Below are positions 23,852-30,734 of a DNA stretch of 35,603 bases, piece after piece. The notes beneath the pieces are model-generated. The model made no database searches. It saw nothing but the letters and a program-made list of their open reading frames with translations, and was not told the DNA's origin. Within the stretch, counting starts at the first letter, position 1. Each line of letters begins with the position of its first letter. The position numbers were made by a program, and so were the translations under genes. The stretch comes from Natronococcus amylolyticus DSM 10524. Its GTDB lineage: Archaea > Halobacteriota > Halobacteria > Halobacteriales > Natrialbaceae. The stretch covers positions 1,607-37,209 of the forward strand of contig NZ_AOIB01000009.1 in NCBI RefSeq assembly GCF_000337675.1. The letters are read 5' to 3'.

Positions 23852-24703
23852 CTACCGGGCGAGTCCCGCATCCGTCCTCGCTCCCGTTCCCGCCTCGAGC
23901 CCGGGGTAGTCCGCGGCGACTCCGTCGATGCCCGCCGCGGCGAGGTCGTCGAACTGGAGCCAGCTATCGACGGTCCAGACGTTGACCGCACGGTCCTCCT
24001 CGTGGGCCACCTCGACGATGTCGATCTCGGGCTCGCTCGTCGGGAGCCCGTAGTAGGGTTCGCTCGCGAGCGCGGTCCCCGCGATCGCGTTCCGCGGCGG
24101 GTGGATCGCCTCGCAGTCGTACCGGCGGGCGATTTCGACGCCGGCCTCGAGGTCGTCCCAGACGAGCGGCGCGGCCGCGTAGTCGGCAGTATCTCGAAGG
24201 GCGGCGAGCGCACCCTCGCAGAACGACGAGAAGAGGAGTTCGCCGTCGAAGTCCTCGCAGTCCTCGAGGACCCGTTCGACGAACGGGTGCCACACCTCCC
24301 GCCGTTCTTCCCGGGCGTCCGCCGGCAGCGACTCGCCGACGCGCAGGTCGGCCGCCCCCGGGTTCTTCAGCTCGACGTTGATGCCGACCGTCTCGGGGAC
24401 TGCCTCGAGCAGCGCCGACAGCGTCGGGATCGAGTCGTCGGTTCCCAGTACCGACAGCGATTCGAGCGTCTCAAGGGACGTCTCCCAAACGAACCCCGAG
24501 GCGTCGGTGACGGGTCGACCGTCCCGCGTTCGCTCGAGGCGCTCGTCGTGGAAGACGACCGGAGTCCCGCAGGCGGCGGGCTGGACGTCGACCTCGAGCA
24601 TCGCGGTTCCCTCGTGTCCCGCCGCATCGACGGCGGCGGCGATCGTGTTTTCGGGAGCGACGCCGGCGTAACCGCGGTGGGCGATGACGGCGGGAGTGTG
24701 CAT
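23852..24703 (-). CDS. Glycerophosphodiester phosphodiesterase
   Basis: This 283-residue GDPD has the catalytic/metal motif HRGYAG..PENT starting at His9, the second site EVDVQ, the general acid/base His in FHDERLERT, and a later NVELKNP metal-binding strand. The C-terminal NVWTVDS and GVAADYP blocks complete the TIM barrel. It hydrolyses glycerophosphodiesters to glycerol phosphate plus an alcohol, in the cytoplasm because no signal peptide is present. In archaea it could act on head groups of ether lipids; the true substrate is unproven. It converges with the FAD/Rieske gene, with one base between the two stop codons. Start 24703 gives a family-like N-terminus. Confidence 0.94.
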   Translation of the reverse strand: MHTPAVIAHRGYAGVAPENTIAAAVDAAGHEGTAMLEVDVQPAACGTPVVFHDERLERTRDGRPVTDASGFVWETSLETLESLSVLGTDDSIPTLSALLEAVPETVGINVELKNPGAADLRVGESLPADAREERREVWHPFVERVLEDCEDFDGELLFSSFCEGALAALRDTADYAAAPLVWDDLEAGVEIARRYDCEAIHPPRNAIAGTALASEPYYGLPTSEPEIDIVEVAHEEDRAVNVWTVDSWLQFDDLAAAGIDGVAADYPGLEAGTGARTDAGLAR

Positions 24704-25101
24704 ACCGACGACCACGGCGGCGGCCCCTATCAGTGGTTGGCAGTGCGGTTCGTTCGGGTCGCTGTGCAACTTGCGTTCAGCAAAGGTGAAGCTGATATCA
24801 CCGCCACCATCCGCGAGCAGCGCGGAACGTTCCGTTCCGCGGATCGTTCGCGCGGCTATGCCGCGCGAAGACGAAGCGAGCGGTTCCCCGCCGAAGCGGG
24901 CGAAGCCCGCGAAGGCGGCTTTTTAGCGTAGATTTTTCGAGGAGAGGTGAGCGAGGCCTGCGAGCGAACCCGACGAGAAAAAGGTACGTATGCGTAATTA
25001 GCGGATCCGCCTCCTCTACACCGATCCACGGCGACGACAACGCTCTCAGCGTTCGCCTGCCGGGTTGCCTTTCAATACGCTACCGGGCGAACAGAGCGCG
25101 T
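24704..25101. other. 398-base intergenic region holding tandem hairpins
   Basis: The left 115 bases upstream of the phosphodiesterase gene carry no clear box. Bases 24821-24925 contain three successive hairpins with three-base loops, ending in a T-tract. The rest (24926-25101) includes GAGCGA-like purine-rich repeats and a possible weak promoter (CAATACG near 25075) for the next gene. No gene is supported. Confidence 0.6.
24821..24924 (+). repeat. Three tandem hairpins ending in a T-tract
   Basis: Hairpin 1: CGCGGAACG (24821-24829) pairs with 24833-24841. Hairpin 2: TTCGCGCGGC (24847-24856) pairs with 24860-24869. Hairpin 3: CCGCC plus GCGGGC (24888-24892, 24896-24901) pairs with 24905-24910 and 24914-24918, with GAA at each junction and in the loop. 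Five T residues follow at 24920-24924. All stems are perfect. It could act as a transcript end on the plus strand or as a repetitive extragenic palindromic element. Confidence 0.65.
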
Positions 25102-25359
25102 ATGACAGACACGACGCTAGACGACGTCGAACGGAATCTGGGCCGGGTCGAGGACCTCGAGCAGGAGGAGGCGATCTCGGTGCTCCAGACGGCAAAGCGG
25201 GACCTCGAGGCGATGAGCACCGACGGCGACGTCGACGAGGAGCGCCGCCAGGCCCTCGAGGACCGCCTCAACCAGCGGATGCGGGAGATCGAGGAACGGG
25301 ACGCCTACGACGGCAACGTCGGCGAGGCGATGAACCCCGAGGATCACGACGCGCCCTAA
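25102..25359 (+). CDS. Small acidic coiled-coil protein
   Basis: This 85-residue protein is almost entirely charged helix with heptad-like spacing of Leu/Val/Ile. It starts MTDTTLDDVERNLGRVEDLEQ and ends in a disordered AMNPEDHDAP tail. There are no cysteines, membrane segments or motifs. It is conserved-looking and has normal codon use, so I accept it as a real gene. The function is unknown. It precedes the glyoxalase-fold gene by 58 bases and may be transcribed with it. Confidence 0.75.
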   Translation: MTDTTLDDVERNLGRVEDLEQEEAISVLQTAKRDLEAMSTDGDVDEERRQALEDRLNQRMREIEERDAYDGNVGEAMNPEDHDAP

Positions 25360-25417
25360 TACCGAGGTGTCAGCTGCCGGGCGAGCGCACTTGCCGCGAG
25401 CGACGCCACCACTGAAT

Positions 25418-25906
25418 ATGGCTCGCTACCCCCGTGGAGTGGCACACGTCGGCGTCACCGTTCCGGACATCGAGGCGGCGCTCGAGTGGTACGAGGACGT
25501 GCTCGGCTTCGAGACAATTATGGGTCCCGTCGAGGTCGACCACGGCGAGGACCACATCGGGAGGCTCTGTGCGGACGTACTGGGTGAGTTCGACACCGTC
25601 TCGATCGCCCACGTCGCGACGGGCAACCAGGTCGCGATCGAGCTCTTCGAGTTCGACGATACCGAGTCGGGCCCCGATCCGGAGCCGTCCGAGGCGGGCT
25701 ACTTTCACGTCTGCGTCATCGATCCGGAGATCGAAGACCTCGCGGCCGAGATCGCCGACAGCGGCGGTGAACACCACACCGACGTCTGGGAGCTGTTCCC
25801 CGACCAGCCCTACCGAATGACCTACTGCAAGGACCCGTGGGGCAACATCGTCGAGATCTACACCCACAGCCACGAACGCATCTACAGCAACCAGGGCGAC
25901 TACTGA
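25418..25906 (+). CDS. VOC-family (glyoxalase/dioxygenase fold) protein
   Basis: This 162-residue protein has paired beta-alpha-beta-beta-beta modules of the vicinal oxygen chelate fold. The first module is GVAHVGVTVPDIEAALEWYEDVLG; the second is GYFHVCVIDPEIEDLAAEIADSG, ending in DPWGNIVEIYTHS. Candidate metal ligands are His in the first strand (AHVGV), Glu in the AIELFEF strand, His in YFHVCV and Glu in IVEIY. This is the usual H-E-H-E set. Enzymes of this fold include glyoxalase I, epimerases and ring-cleaving dioxygenases. The substrate is not determined. The ATG at 25418 gives a start just before the first strand. Confidence 0.9.
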   Translation: MARYPRGVAHVGVTVPDIEAALEWYEDVLGFETIMGPVEVDHGEDHIGRLCADVLGEFDTVSIAHVATGNQVAIELFEFDDTESGPDPEPSEAGYFHVCVIDPEIEDLAAEIADSGGEHHTDVWELFPDQPYRMTYCKDPWGNIVEIYTHSHERIYSNQGDY

Positions 25907-25955
25907 TTACGAACTGGCGCCCGAGAACCCGGCGAGATCGGCCGACCCCCCACCG

Positions 25956-25963
25956 TTTTATTC
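25956..25963 (+). promoter_or_regulatory. TATA box of the F420H2:NADP oxidoreductase gene
   Basis: TTTTATTC is centred 27 bases before the ATG at 25987, the expected arrangement for a leaderless haloarchaeal mRNA. Confidence 0.65.
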
Positions 25964-25986
25964 GGCTGCCGTCCCGAGAGGCGCGT

Positions 25987-26655
25987 ATGCGAATCGCACT
26001 ACTGGGCGGCACCGGCGACATCGGCGAGGGGCTCGCGCTCCGGTTCGCGCGTGATACCGACCACGAGATCCTCATCGGCTCCCGTGATCCCGAGAAGGCC
26101 CGCGACGCGGTCGCGGAGTACGAGGACGTTCTCGAGGCGATCGGCGCCGAGTCGAGCGTGAAGGGGTTTGTCAACGAGATGGCCGCGGATCGAGCCGACG
26201 TCGTCGTGCTCTCGGTCCCGCCGTACTACGTCGGCGATACGGTCGAGGCCGTCGCGGACGTCCTCGACGAGGACACCGTGCTGGTGACGCCCGCGGTCGG
26301 GATGCAGGGCGACGACGACGGACTTCACTACCATCCACCGAGTGCCGGCAGCGTCACCGAACTCGTTGCGAAGCGCGCGCCCGACGGCGTTCCCGTGGTC
26401 GGGGCCTTCCACAACCTCGCGGCCGGCGCGCTCACGGACCTCGAGCTCGAGCTGGATCTCGACACGCTCGTCGTCGGCGACGATTCGGACGCAAAAGGGC
26501 GAGTGATCGCGCTGGCCGAGGAGATCGAGGGGCTCCGGGCGCTCGACGTCGGCCCGCTGGCTAACGCGGCGGAAGTCGAGAGCGTCACGCCGCTCGTGAT
26601 CAACATCGCACGGTACAACGACGACCTCCACGACGTCGGCGTGAAGTTCGACTAG
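25987..26655 (+). CDS. npdG: F420H2:NADP oxidoreductase (NADPH-dependent F420 reductase)
   Basis: This 222-residue protein has the family signature at its N-terminus. LLGGTGDIGEGLALRFA is the NADP-binding glycine motif, and IGSRDPEKA holds the 2'-phosphate-binding Ser and Arg. VVLSVPPYYV, a TPAVGMQ segment and VVGAFHNLAAGALTD follow. It transfers hydride between coenzyme F420 and NADP in the cytoplasm. Haloarchaea make F420, so the enzyme links F420H2-dependent steps to NADPH. The start at 25987 is fixed by the promoter box. Its stop codon TAG overlaps the stop codon of the converging response-regulator gene in the shared tetramer CTAG. Confidence 0.93.
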   Translation: MRIALLGGTGDIGEGLALRFARDTDHEILIGSRDPEKARDAVAEYEDVLEAIGAESSVKGFVNEMAADRADVVVLSVPPYYVGDTVEAVADVLDEDTVLVTPAVGMQGDDDGLHYHPPSAGSVTELVAKRAPDGVPVVGAFHNLAAGALTDLELELDLDTLVVGDDSDAKGRVIALAEEIEGLRALDVGPLANAAEVESVTPLVINIARYNDDLHDVGVKFD

Positions 26656-27140
26656 CGGGCGCGCTCTGACTCGGATTCTGATGCCGGCGTGGATTCGGTC
26701 TCGAGTTCGGTTCGGGACCACGACGTTTCCAGCGAGCGCAGCGTCTCGAGAAAGCCGTCGGCGTCGACGGGTTTCGTCATCGCGTCGTCGATAGGCAGTT
26801 CGTCGAGCCCGAGCACCCGGTCCTGTGCGGGGTGGCCGGTCAGCACGACCAGGGGGATCTCCTCGATTTCGGGCGTTCCCTCGATCTCGGTCGCGACCTC
26901 GTCGCCGTTCAGCCGCGGGAGCTTGAAATCGAGCAAGACGAGATCGGGACGGGGTGCGTCGGCGAACTCTCCACGGCGGTGGAGAAAGTCGAGCGCGTCG
27001 CTCCCGTCGTCGACGACGTGGAACGTGTGGTCGATCGGCGTCGCTCGCAGCGACTCCTTCGTTAGCCGCACGTCCCCAGGGTTGTCCTCGACGAGTAAGA
27101 TCTCCAGCGTGGCTGGTAGTCCACCGGCGCCATTCGACAT
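26652..27140 (-). CDS. CheY-like single-domain response regulator
   Basis: This 162-residue protein is a stand-alone receiver domain. LLVEDNPGD holds the acidic pocket (Glu18, Asp19), LVLLDFKLP holds the phosphoacceptor Asp71, and VVLTGH and MTKPVD supply the conserved Thr and Lys. The LVEDNPGDVRLTKE start resembles Rcp1-type regulators paired with phytochrome- or PAS-kinases. The C-terminal 30 residues are Ser/Glu-rich and disordered; there is no output domain. No histidine kinase is in the window, so its partner is unknown. The start at 27140 is preferred. Longer frames up to a GTG at 27227 contain rare codons and no clear promoter, though a CCTATAG-type box lies near 27272. Confidence 0.9.
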   Translation of the reverse strand: MSNGAGGLPATLEILLVEDNPGDVRLTKESLRATPIDHTFHVVDDGSDALDFLHRRGEFADAPRPDLVLLDFKLPRLNGDEVATEIEGTPEIEEIPLVVLTGHPAQDRVLGLDELPIDDAMTKPVDADGFLETLRSLETSWSRTELETESTPASESESERAR

Positions 27141-27312
27141 GTACGTAGCTGTGAACGCTGTCCCCATCCAGCCACGGCCTGTTATTTCAGGCATTGAAAT
27201 GCCCTCGGCAATCTGATGACGGCTCACCGCCTCTCGACTCGAGAGAGAAGCAAAGCTTCACGGTCCACTATAGGCGGAAAAACGACGCAAGAAACGTCGG
27301 CTGATCGACGGA

Positions 27313-27582
27313 CTACGCGCCGGCGTCCTCGAGGGCGTCCTCGAGGTCCTCGCGCTGGGTGACGCCGACGAACCGCTCGACGACGCCGTCGTCGTTCTCG
27401 ATGATCAGGGTCGGCAGCGAGCGAACCTGGTACTCGTTGGCAACGTCCTGCTGTTCGTCGACGTTTACCTTCTCGACATCGAAGCGCCCATCCCAGTCGT
27501 CCTCGAGTTCCTCGAGGATCGGATCCTGGGTCTTGCAGGGGCCACACCAGTCTGCGTAGAAGTCCTTGAGCGTGACGGACAT
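27313..27582 (-). CDS. Thioredoxin
   Basis: This 89-residue protein begins MSVTLKDFYADWCGPCK, with the active site Cys13-Gly-Pro-Cys16. The family continues with VNVDEQQDVANEY, the cis-Pro loop RSLPTLIIEND, and a C-terminal helix. It is short because the first beta strand of longer thioredoxins is missing, a layout common in haloarchaeal thioredoxins. It reduces protein disulfides in the cytoplasm. The ATG at 27582 is supported by a CCTTATGC box (plus strand 27611-27618) about 30 bases upstream. Confidence 0.95.
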   Translation of the reverse strand: MSVTLKDFYADWCGPCKTQDPILEELEDDWDGRFDVEKVNVDEQQDVANEYQVRSLPTLIIENDDGVVERFVGVTQREDLEDALEDAGA

Positions 27583-27610
27583 GTGATCAGGGGTACTTGC
27601 CACGCGCCGC

Positions 27611-27618
27611 GCATAAGG
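27611..27618 (-). promoter_or_regulatory. Probable TATA box of the thioredoxin gene
   Basis: The minus-strand CCTTATGC lies about 30 bases before the ATG at 27582, consistent with a leaderless or nearly leaderless transcript. Confidence 0.45.
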
Positions 27619-27783
27619 GTTTCCCACTCGGGGGTTCACGCCGGTGTCACGGACGCCGCGGGCCGATCCCCGCCGCCGTCGCGCGATCCAATCGGCGAAC
27701 GACCCCTCGAGCAGCGTCTCCCGCCGACGGTCGACTCGGCGAGCGAGCGGGCCGTCTCCTCGAACCCGTTCGATCGTCGAAAG

Positions 27784-27791
27784 CTTTAGTT
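27784..27791 (+). promoter_or_regulatory. Probable TATA box of the Sec61 beta gene
   Basis: CTTTAGTT is centred 27 bases before the ATG at 27815. The spacing fits a leaderless transcript for this very short gene. Confidence 0.5.
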
Positions 27792-27814
27792 CAGCCCAAC
27801 CCGATGGTGTACGT

Positions 27815-27976
27815 ATGGACAGAGGACAAAACTCCGGCGGGCTGATGTCCAGTGCCGGACTCGTCCGGTACTTCGACGCAGAGGACTCGAACGCGATCCG
27901 TATCGACCCGAAGACGGTTATCGCCACGGGGATCATGCTGGGCGTGCTCGTCCAGCTGCTGATCTTCGTCTCCTGA
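27815..27976 (+). CDS. Preprotein translocase Sec61 beta (archaeal SecG)
   Basis: This 53-residue protein has the archaeal Sec61 beta pattern. A short cytoplasmic N-terminus contains [17 protein letters not shown], then [10 protein letters not shown], and one C-terminal membrane helix (about residues 35-52) ends at the stop. It is the small non-essential-type subunit of the SecYE/Sec61 protein-conducting channel. The length is normal (50-60). The ATG at 27815 is fixed by the conserved N-terminus and by the promoter box. No other Sec gene is nearby. Confidence 0.95.
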   Translation: MDRGQNSGGLMSSAGLVRYFDAEDSNAIRIDPKTVIATGIMLGVLVQLLIFVS

Positions 27977-28051
27977 TCCTCGCCCGTCGTTCCCGACGAG
28001 CGTCTCGGTAGCCGCGGCGCCGGAGCGCTCGAGACGTCACCGTGACGCGTC

Positions 28052-28059
28052 GTTTTTGG
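28052..28059 (+). promoter_or_regulatory. Probable TATA box of pdxT
   Basis: GTTTTTGG lies centred about 28 bases before the ATG at 28084, as in the other leaderless genes of this window. Confidence 0.4.
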
Positions 28060-28083
28060 CCGTTCGCTCCGTACCCGACAGCC

Positions 28084-28701
28084 ATGTCACTGACAGCCGG
28101 CGTCGTCGCCGTTCAGGGCAACGTCGACGAACACGCCGACGCGATCGAACGCGCCGCGCGAGCCCACGGGCGGGAGGTTACCGTCCGCGAGATCCGTGAC
28201 TCCGGGATCGTCCCCGACTGCGACCTGCTCGCGATGCCCGGCGGCGAGTCGACGACGATCTCGCGGCTCGTCCACGGCGAGAGGATCGCCGACGAGATCC
28301 GGGACCACGTCGCCGCCGGGAAACCCTTGCTTGCGACGTGTGCGGGCCTGATCGTCGCCTCGAGCGACGCGAACGACGACCGCGTCGACGAACTCGAACT
28401 GATCGACGCCTCGATCGAGCGCAACGCCTTCGGGCGACAGAAGGACAGCTTCGAGGCACCCCTCGAGATCGACGGCCTCGAGGAGCCGTTTCCGGCGGTG
28501 TTCATCCGCGCCCCCGCCGTCGACGACGTCGGCGACGCCGACGTACTCGCGCGCTGGGAGGGGCGACCGGTCGCGGTGCGTGACGGTCCCGTCGTCGCGA
28601 CCGCCTTCCATCCCGAGCTGACCCCGGACAGTCGCCTCCACGGGCTGGCGTTCTTCGAGAACGAGGAGTCGATCGGGCCGGCGCTCGAGGAGCCCGCGTA
28701 G
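28084..28701 (+). CDS. pdxT: Pyridoxal 5'-phosphate synthase glutaminase subunit
   Basis: This 205-residue class I glutaminase has the family layout. The N-terminus is GVVAVQGNVDEHADAI, MPGGESTTISRL is the Gly-Gly-Glu-Ser block, LLATCAGLIV carries the nucleophile Cys86, and AFHPELTPD carries His176 and Glu178. It releases ammonia from glutamine for PdxS, which builds pyridoxal phosphate from ribose 5-phosphate and glyceraldehyde 3-phosphate. PdxS is not in this window. The start at 28084 gives a standard PdxT N-terminus; a longer frame would run through the promoter. Confidence 0.96.
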   Translation: MSLTAGVVAVQGNVDEHADAIERAARAHGREVTVREIRDSGIVPDCDLLAMPGGESTTISRLVHGERIADEIRDHVAAGKPLLATCAGLIVASSDANDDRVDELELIDASIERNAFGRQKDSFEAPLEIDGLEEPFPAVFIRAPAVDDVGDADVLARWEGRPVAVRDGPVVATAFHPELTPDSRLHGLAFFENEESIGPALEEPA

Positions 28702-28764
28702 CGCCGGGTCGACCACCACGATCGTTCGACCGCGCTCGGCCGTGCAAGCATGTGCGGCCGAACA

Positions 28765-28772
28765 CGTTTTTC
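28765..28772 (+). promoter_or_regulatory. Probable TATA box of the bfn-hisE operon
   Basis: CGTTTTTC is centred 27 bases before the ATG at 28796 and would drive both the bifunctional-nuclease-domain gene and hisE. Confidence 0.4.
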
Positions 28773-28795
28773 CCCTGCCGCGCGTCGAGCCGAAC

Positions 28796-29263
28796 ATGAA
28801 CGCAGCGATCGACGCCGTCCGCGTCGCGGGAACACCCCAGGGTCCGGTTCCAGTGGTCGTTCTCGAACTCGAGAGCGAAGACGACGTCGTCCCGATCTTC
28901 ATCGGGTTCAACGAGGCCGTAAGCATCGATCGCGGCCTCGAGGCCGAGGACATCGGCCGGCCGCTGACCCACGACCTGTTGCTCGACGTCATGGAGGAAC
29001 TCGGCAGCCGGATCGAGCGCGTCGTCGTCAGCGCGATCGAATCCGGGGCGAACGATCGGGGCGGCACCTACATTGCCGACCTCCACCTCCAGACCGCCCG
29101 TGGCGAGACGGTGATCGACGCGCGCCCGAGCGACTCGCTCGCGCTCGCCGCCCGGACGAACGCACCGATCGAGGTCACCGAGGACGTCTTCGAGGACGGC
29201 CGAGACGACAGGGAGAAGTTCGAGCACCTCGAATCGATCCGTGACGTCTCCGGTGAGTTCTGA
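28796..29263 (+). CDS. Bifunctional nuclease (BFN/DUF151) family protein
   Basis: This 155-residue protein is a single BFN domain. It has VVVLELESEDDVVPIFIGFNEA, then DRGLEAEDIGRPLTHDLLLDVMEELG, and later ADLHLQTARGETVIDARPSDSLALAARTNAPIEV. The PSDSxALA motif is the strongest family mark. Plant members are reported to act as nucleases; bacterial and archaeal ones are uncharacterised. It should be cytoplasmic. Its stop TGA is followed directly by the ATG of hisE, so the two are translated from one mRNA, yet no functional link to histidine synthesis is known to me. Confidence 0.93.
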   Translation: MNAAIDAVRVAGTPQGPVPVVVLELESEDDVVPIFIGFNEAVSIDRGLEAEDIGRPLTHDLLLDVMEELGSRIERVVVSAIESGANDRGGTYIADLHLQTARGETVIDARPSDSLALAARTNAPIEVTEDVFEDGRDDREKFEHLESIRDVSGEF

Positions 29264-29548
29264 ATGGACGACACGCTCGAAGCCCTGTTCGCCGTCATCG
29301 AGGATCGCAAGGAAACGCTGCCCGAGGACTCCTACACCGCGTCGCTGTTCACCCACGAGAAGGGGGAGAACGCGGTGCTCGAGAAACTCGGCGAGGAGAG
29401 CACCGAACTCGTGCTCGCGGCCAAAGACGACGACCGCGAGGAGATCGCCTACGAGGCCGCCGACATCGTCTACCACCTGCTCGTGTTGCTGTCGATGAAG
29501 GACATGGATCTCGAGGAGCTCGAGGCCGAACTCGAGGCGCGGCGCTAG
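29264..29548 (+). CDS. hisE: Phosphoribosyl-ATP diphosphatase
   Basis: This 94-residue protein of the MazG-like fold catalyses the second step of histidine synthesis, hydrolysing phosphoribosyl-ATP to phosphoribosyl-AMP and diphosphate. The signature LEALFAVIEDRK, then SYTASLF, KLGEESTELVLAAK (acidic Mg2+ ligands) and YEAADIVYHLLVLL are all present. The length is normal for a stand-alone HisE. The ATG follows the upstream stop codon without a gap, so translation is probably coupled to the BFN gene. No other histidine gene is visible in the window. Confidence 0.96.
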   Translation: MDDTLEALFAVIEDRKETLPEDSYTASLFTHEKGENAVLEKLGEESTELVLAAKDDDREEIAYEAADIVYHLLVLLSMKDMDLEELEAELEARR

Positions 29549-29624
29549 ACGAACGCCCAACGAGGCCGACGCTTGCAGCCGCCCGGCCCAGATTGATTGT
29601 CCCGATCGGTGTGAGGGTGCCTGC

Positions 29625-29972
29625 ATGGCAGTCGAACAGATCGAACACGCCGACGACCACATGCAGGAGTGTATCGACAACTGTCTCGAGGCTGCGCAGG
29701 TCTGCGAGTGGTGTGCCGACGCCTGCCTCGACGAGGGCGAGGAGATGGCCCGCTGCGTCCGGCTCTGTCGGGACGTGGCCGACATCGCCTCGCTGCACGC
29801 GCGGTTCATGGCCCGTAACTCGAGTTACCACGCGGAACTGGGCGAGCTCTGTGCGGACCTCTGTGAGGAGTGCGCCGAGGAGTGTGAGGGCCACGATCAC
29901 GACCACTGCCAGGCCTGCGCCGAGATCCTTCCGAACTGCGTCGAGAGCTGCCGCGAGATGGCTTCCAGTTGA
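29625..29972 (+). CDS. Cys-rich four-helix-bundle copper-binding-type protein (DUF326)
   Basis: This 115-residue protein has about 18 cysteines, mostly spaced three or four apart along helices: CIDNCLEAAQVCEWCADAC, then CVRLC, CADLCEECAEEC and CQACAEILPNC. Such a bundle with Cys lining its core is the pattern of DUF326 and of copper-storage (Csp) proteins that hold many Cu(I) ions. No signal peptide or Tat motif is present, so this is the cytoplasmic form. No copper chaperone or exporter gene is beside it. The metal identity is inferred from the family. Confidence 0.85.
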   Translation: MAVEQIEHADDHMQECIDNCLEAAQVCEWCADACLDEGEEMARCVRLCRDVADIASLHARFMARNSSYHAELGELCADLCEECAEECEGHDHDHCQACAEILPNCVESCREMASS

Positions 29973-30182
29973 CGCGAGTCCACGGGAGCAACGCGCCCAG
30001 GTAGCTTCCAGTCGAGATCCCCCATCCCTCGTTTTCAACGGATCTCGGCACCGCATTTTCGGATTTCCACGGGGTCTGGAACCGGTTTTCCCGCCTGGTC
30101 GCCTCCTGAACCCAGACGATCAGTTTCCGCACGGCGTCCGTTCCCGCGACGTTCGTCGCAACTCGTCGCTCGAGCGGCCGAT

Positions 30183-30593
30183 CTACACCCGACGCCCTGA
30201 AGCTCCCGGGTCGCTCGAGGAGCCGGAGTTGAAGAACCCGCCGATGGCCCCGGCGATCGCGCTCTCGAGGGCCATGACAAAGGACAGCGCCAGCGCGACG
30301 AGGAAGATCCCGAGGCCGGCGAGGCCGCTGATGGCGCCGCCGATCGGGCCGCCGGCCCAGCCGGCGACCCCGACGACGAGCGCAACGAGCACGCCGGCGA
30401 CGAGCCCGCCGAGGGCGCCGGCAAGCAGCCCATGCCAGAAGCCGCGTCCGAGCCCGCCGCCGGCGAGGTAACCGGCGACGAACCCGCCGATCAGCCCCGC
30501 GGCAAGCTGGCCGACACCCGGCAGCGTGAGTCCGACGATCCCGAGAATAGTGATGACGAGAAAGCCAATGACGACGGAGCGCCAGTCTGTCAT
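30183..30593 (-). CDS. DUF5518-type glycine-rich membrane protein
   Basis: This is a 136-residue protein. The first helix (about residues 6-25) is followed by Gly/Ala-rich hairpins (GGFVAGYLAGGGLGRGFWHGLLAGALGGLVAG) and two further helices, then a short disordered Ser/Gly tail. The regular GxxxG spacing points to tightly packed membrane helices. It matches haloarchaeal DUF5518-type proteins, which have no assigned function. The ATG at 30593 is supported by a GCTTATGT box (plus strand 30617-30624) about 27 bases upstream. The preceding 210 bases on the plus strand hold no gene. Confidence 0.8.
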   Translation of the reverse strand: MTDWRSVVIGFLVITILGIVGLTLPGVGQLAAGLIGGFVAGYLAGGGLGRGFWHGLLAGALGGLVAGVLVALVVGVAGWAGGPIGGAISGLAGLGIFLVALALSFVMALESAIAGAIGGFFNSGSSSDPGASGRRV

Positions 30594-30703
30594 ACCGATC
30601 CGTCGGACGCGAGCGGACATAAGCCCTCGGCGTGGATACTGCGGGGTATGGCCCGTCGGGTCGTCGGACAGTGCCTCCACGACGGCCGCGGGATAACGAA
30701 CGA

Positions 30704-30713
30704 CCTTTTACGA
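30704..30713 (+). promoter_or_regulatory. TATA box of the NOG1 operon
   Basis: CCTTTTACG is centred 27 bases before the ATG at 30735. It fixes the start of NOG1 and marks longer upstream frames as untranslated. Confidence 0.6.
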
Positions 30714-30734
30714 CCGCGGGTTCTAGCTGAAGGC

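Noticed and set aside
27583..27814. Possible small gene between thioredoxin and Sec61 beta
   Set aside because: All frames give Arg/Ser/Pro-rich text without a convincing start; the region is better read as promoters for the two divergent genes.
30432..30734. N-terminal extension of NOG1 starting at 30432
   Set aside because: The extension is antisense to the DUF5518 gene and contains the TATA-like box at 30704-30713; the NOG1 family starts at 30735.
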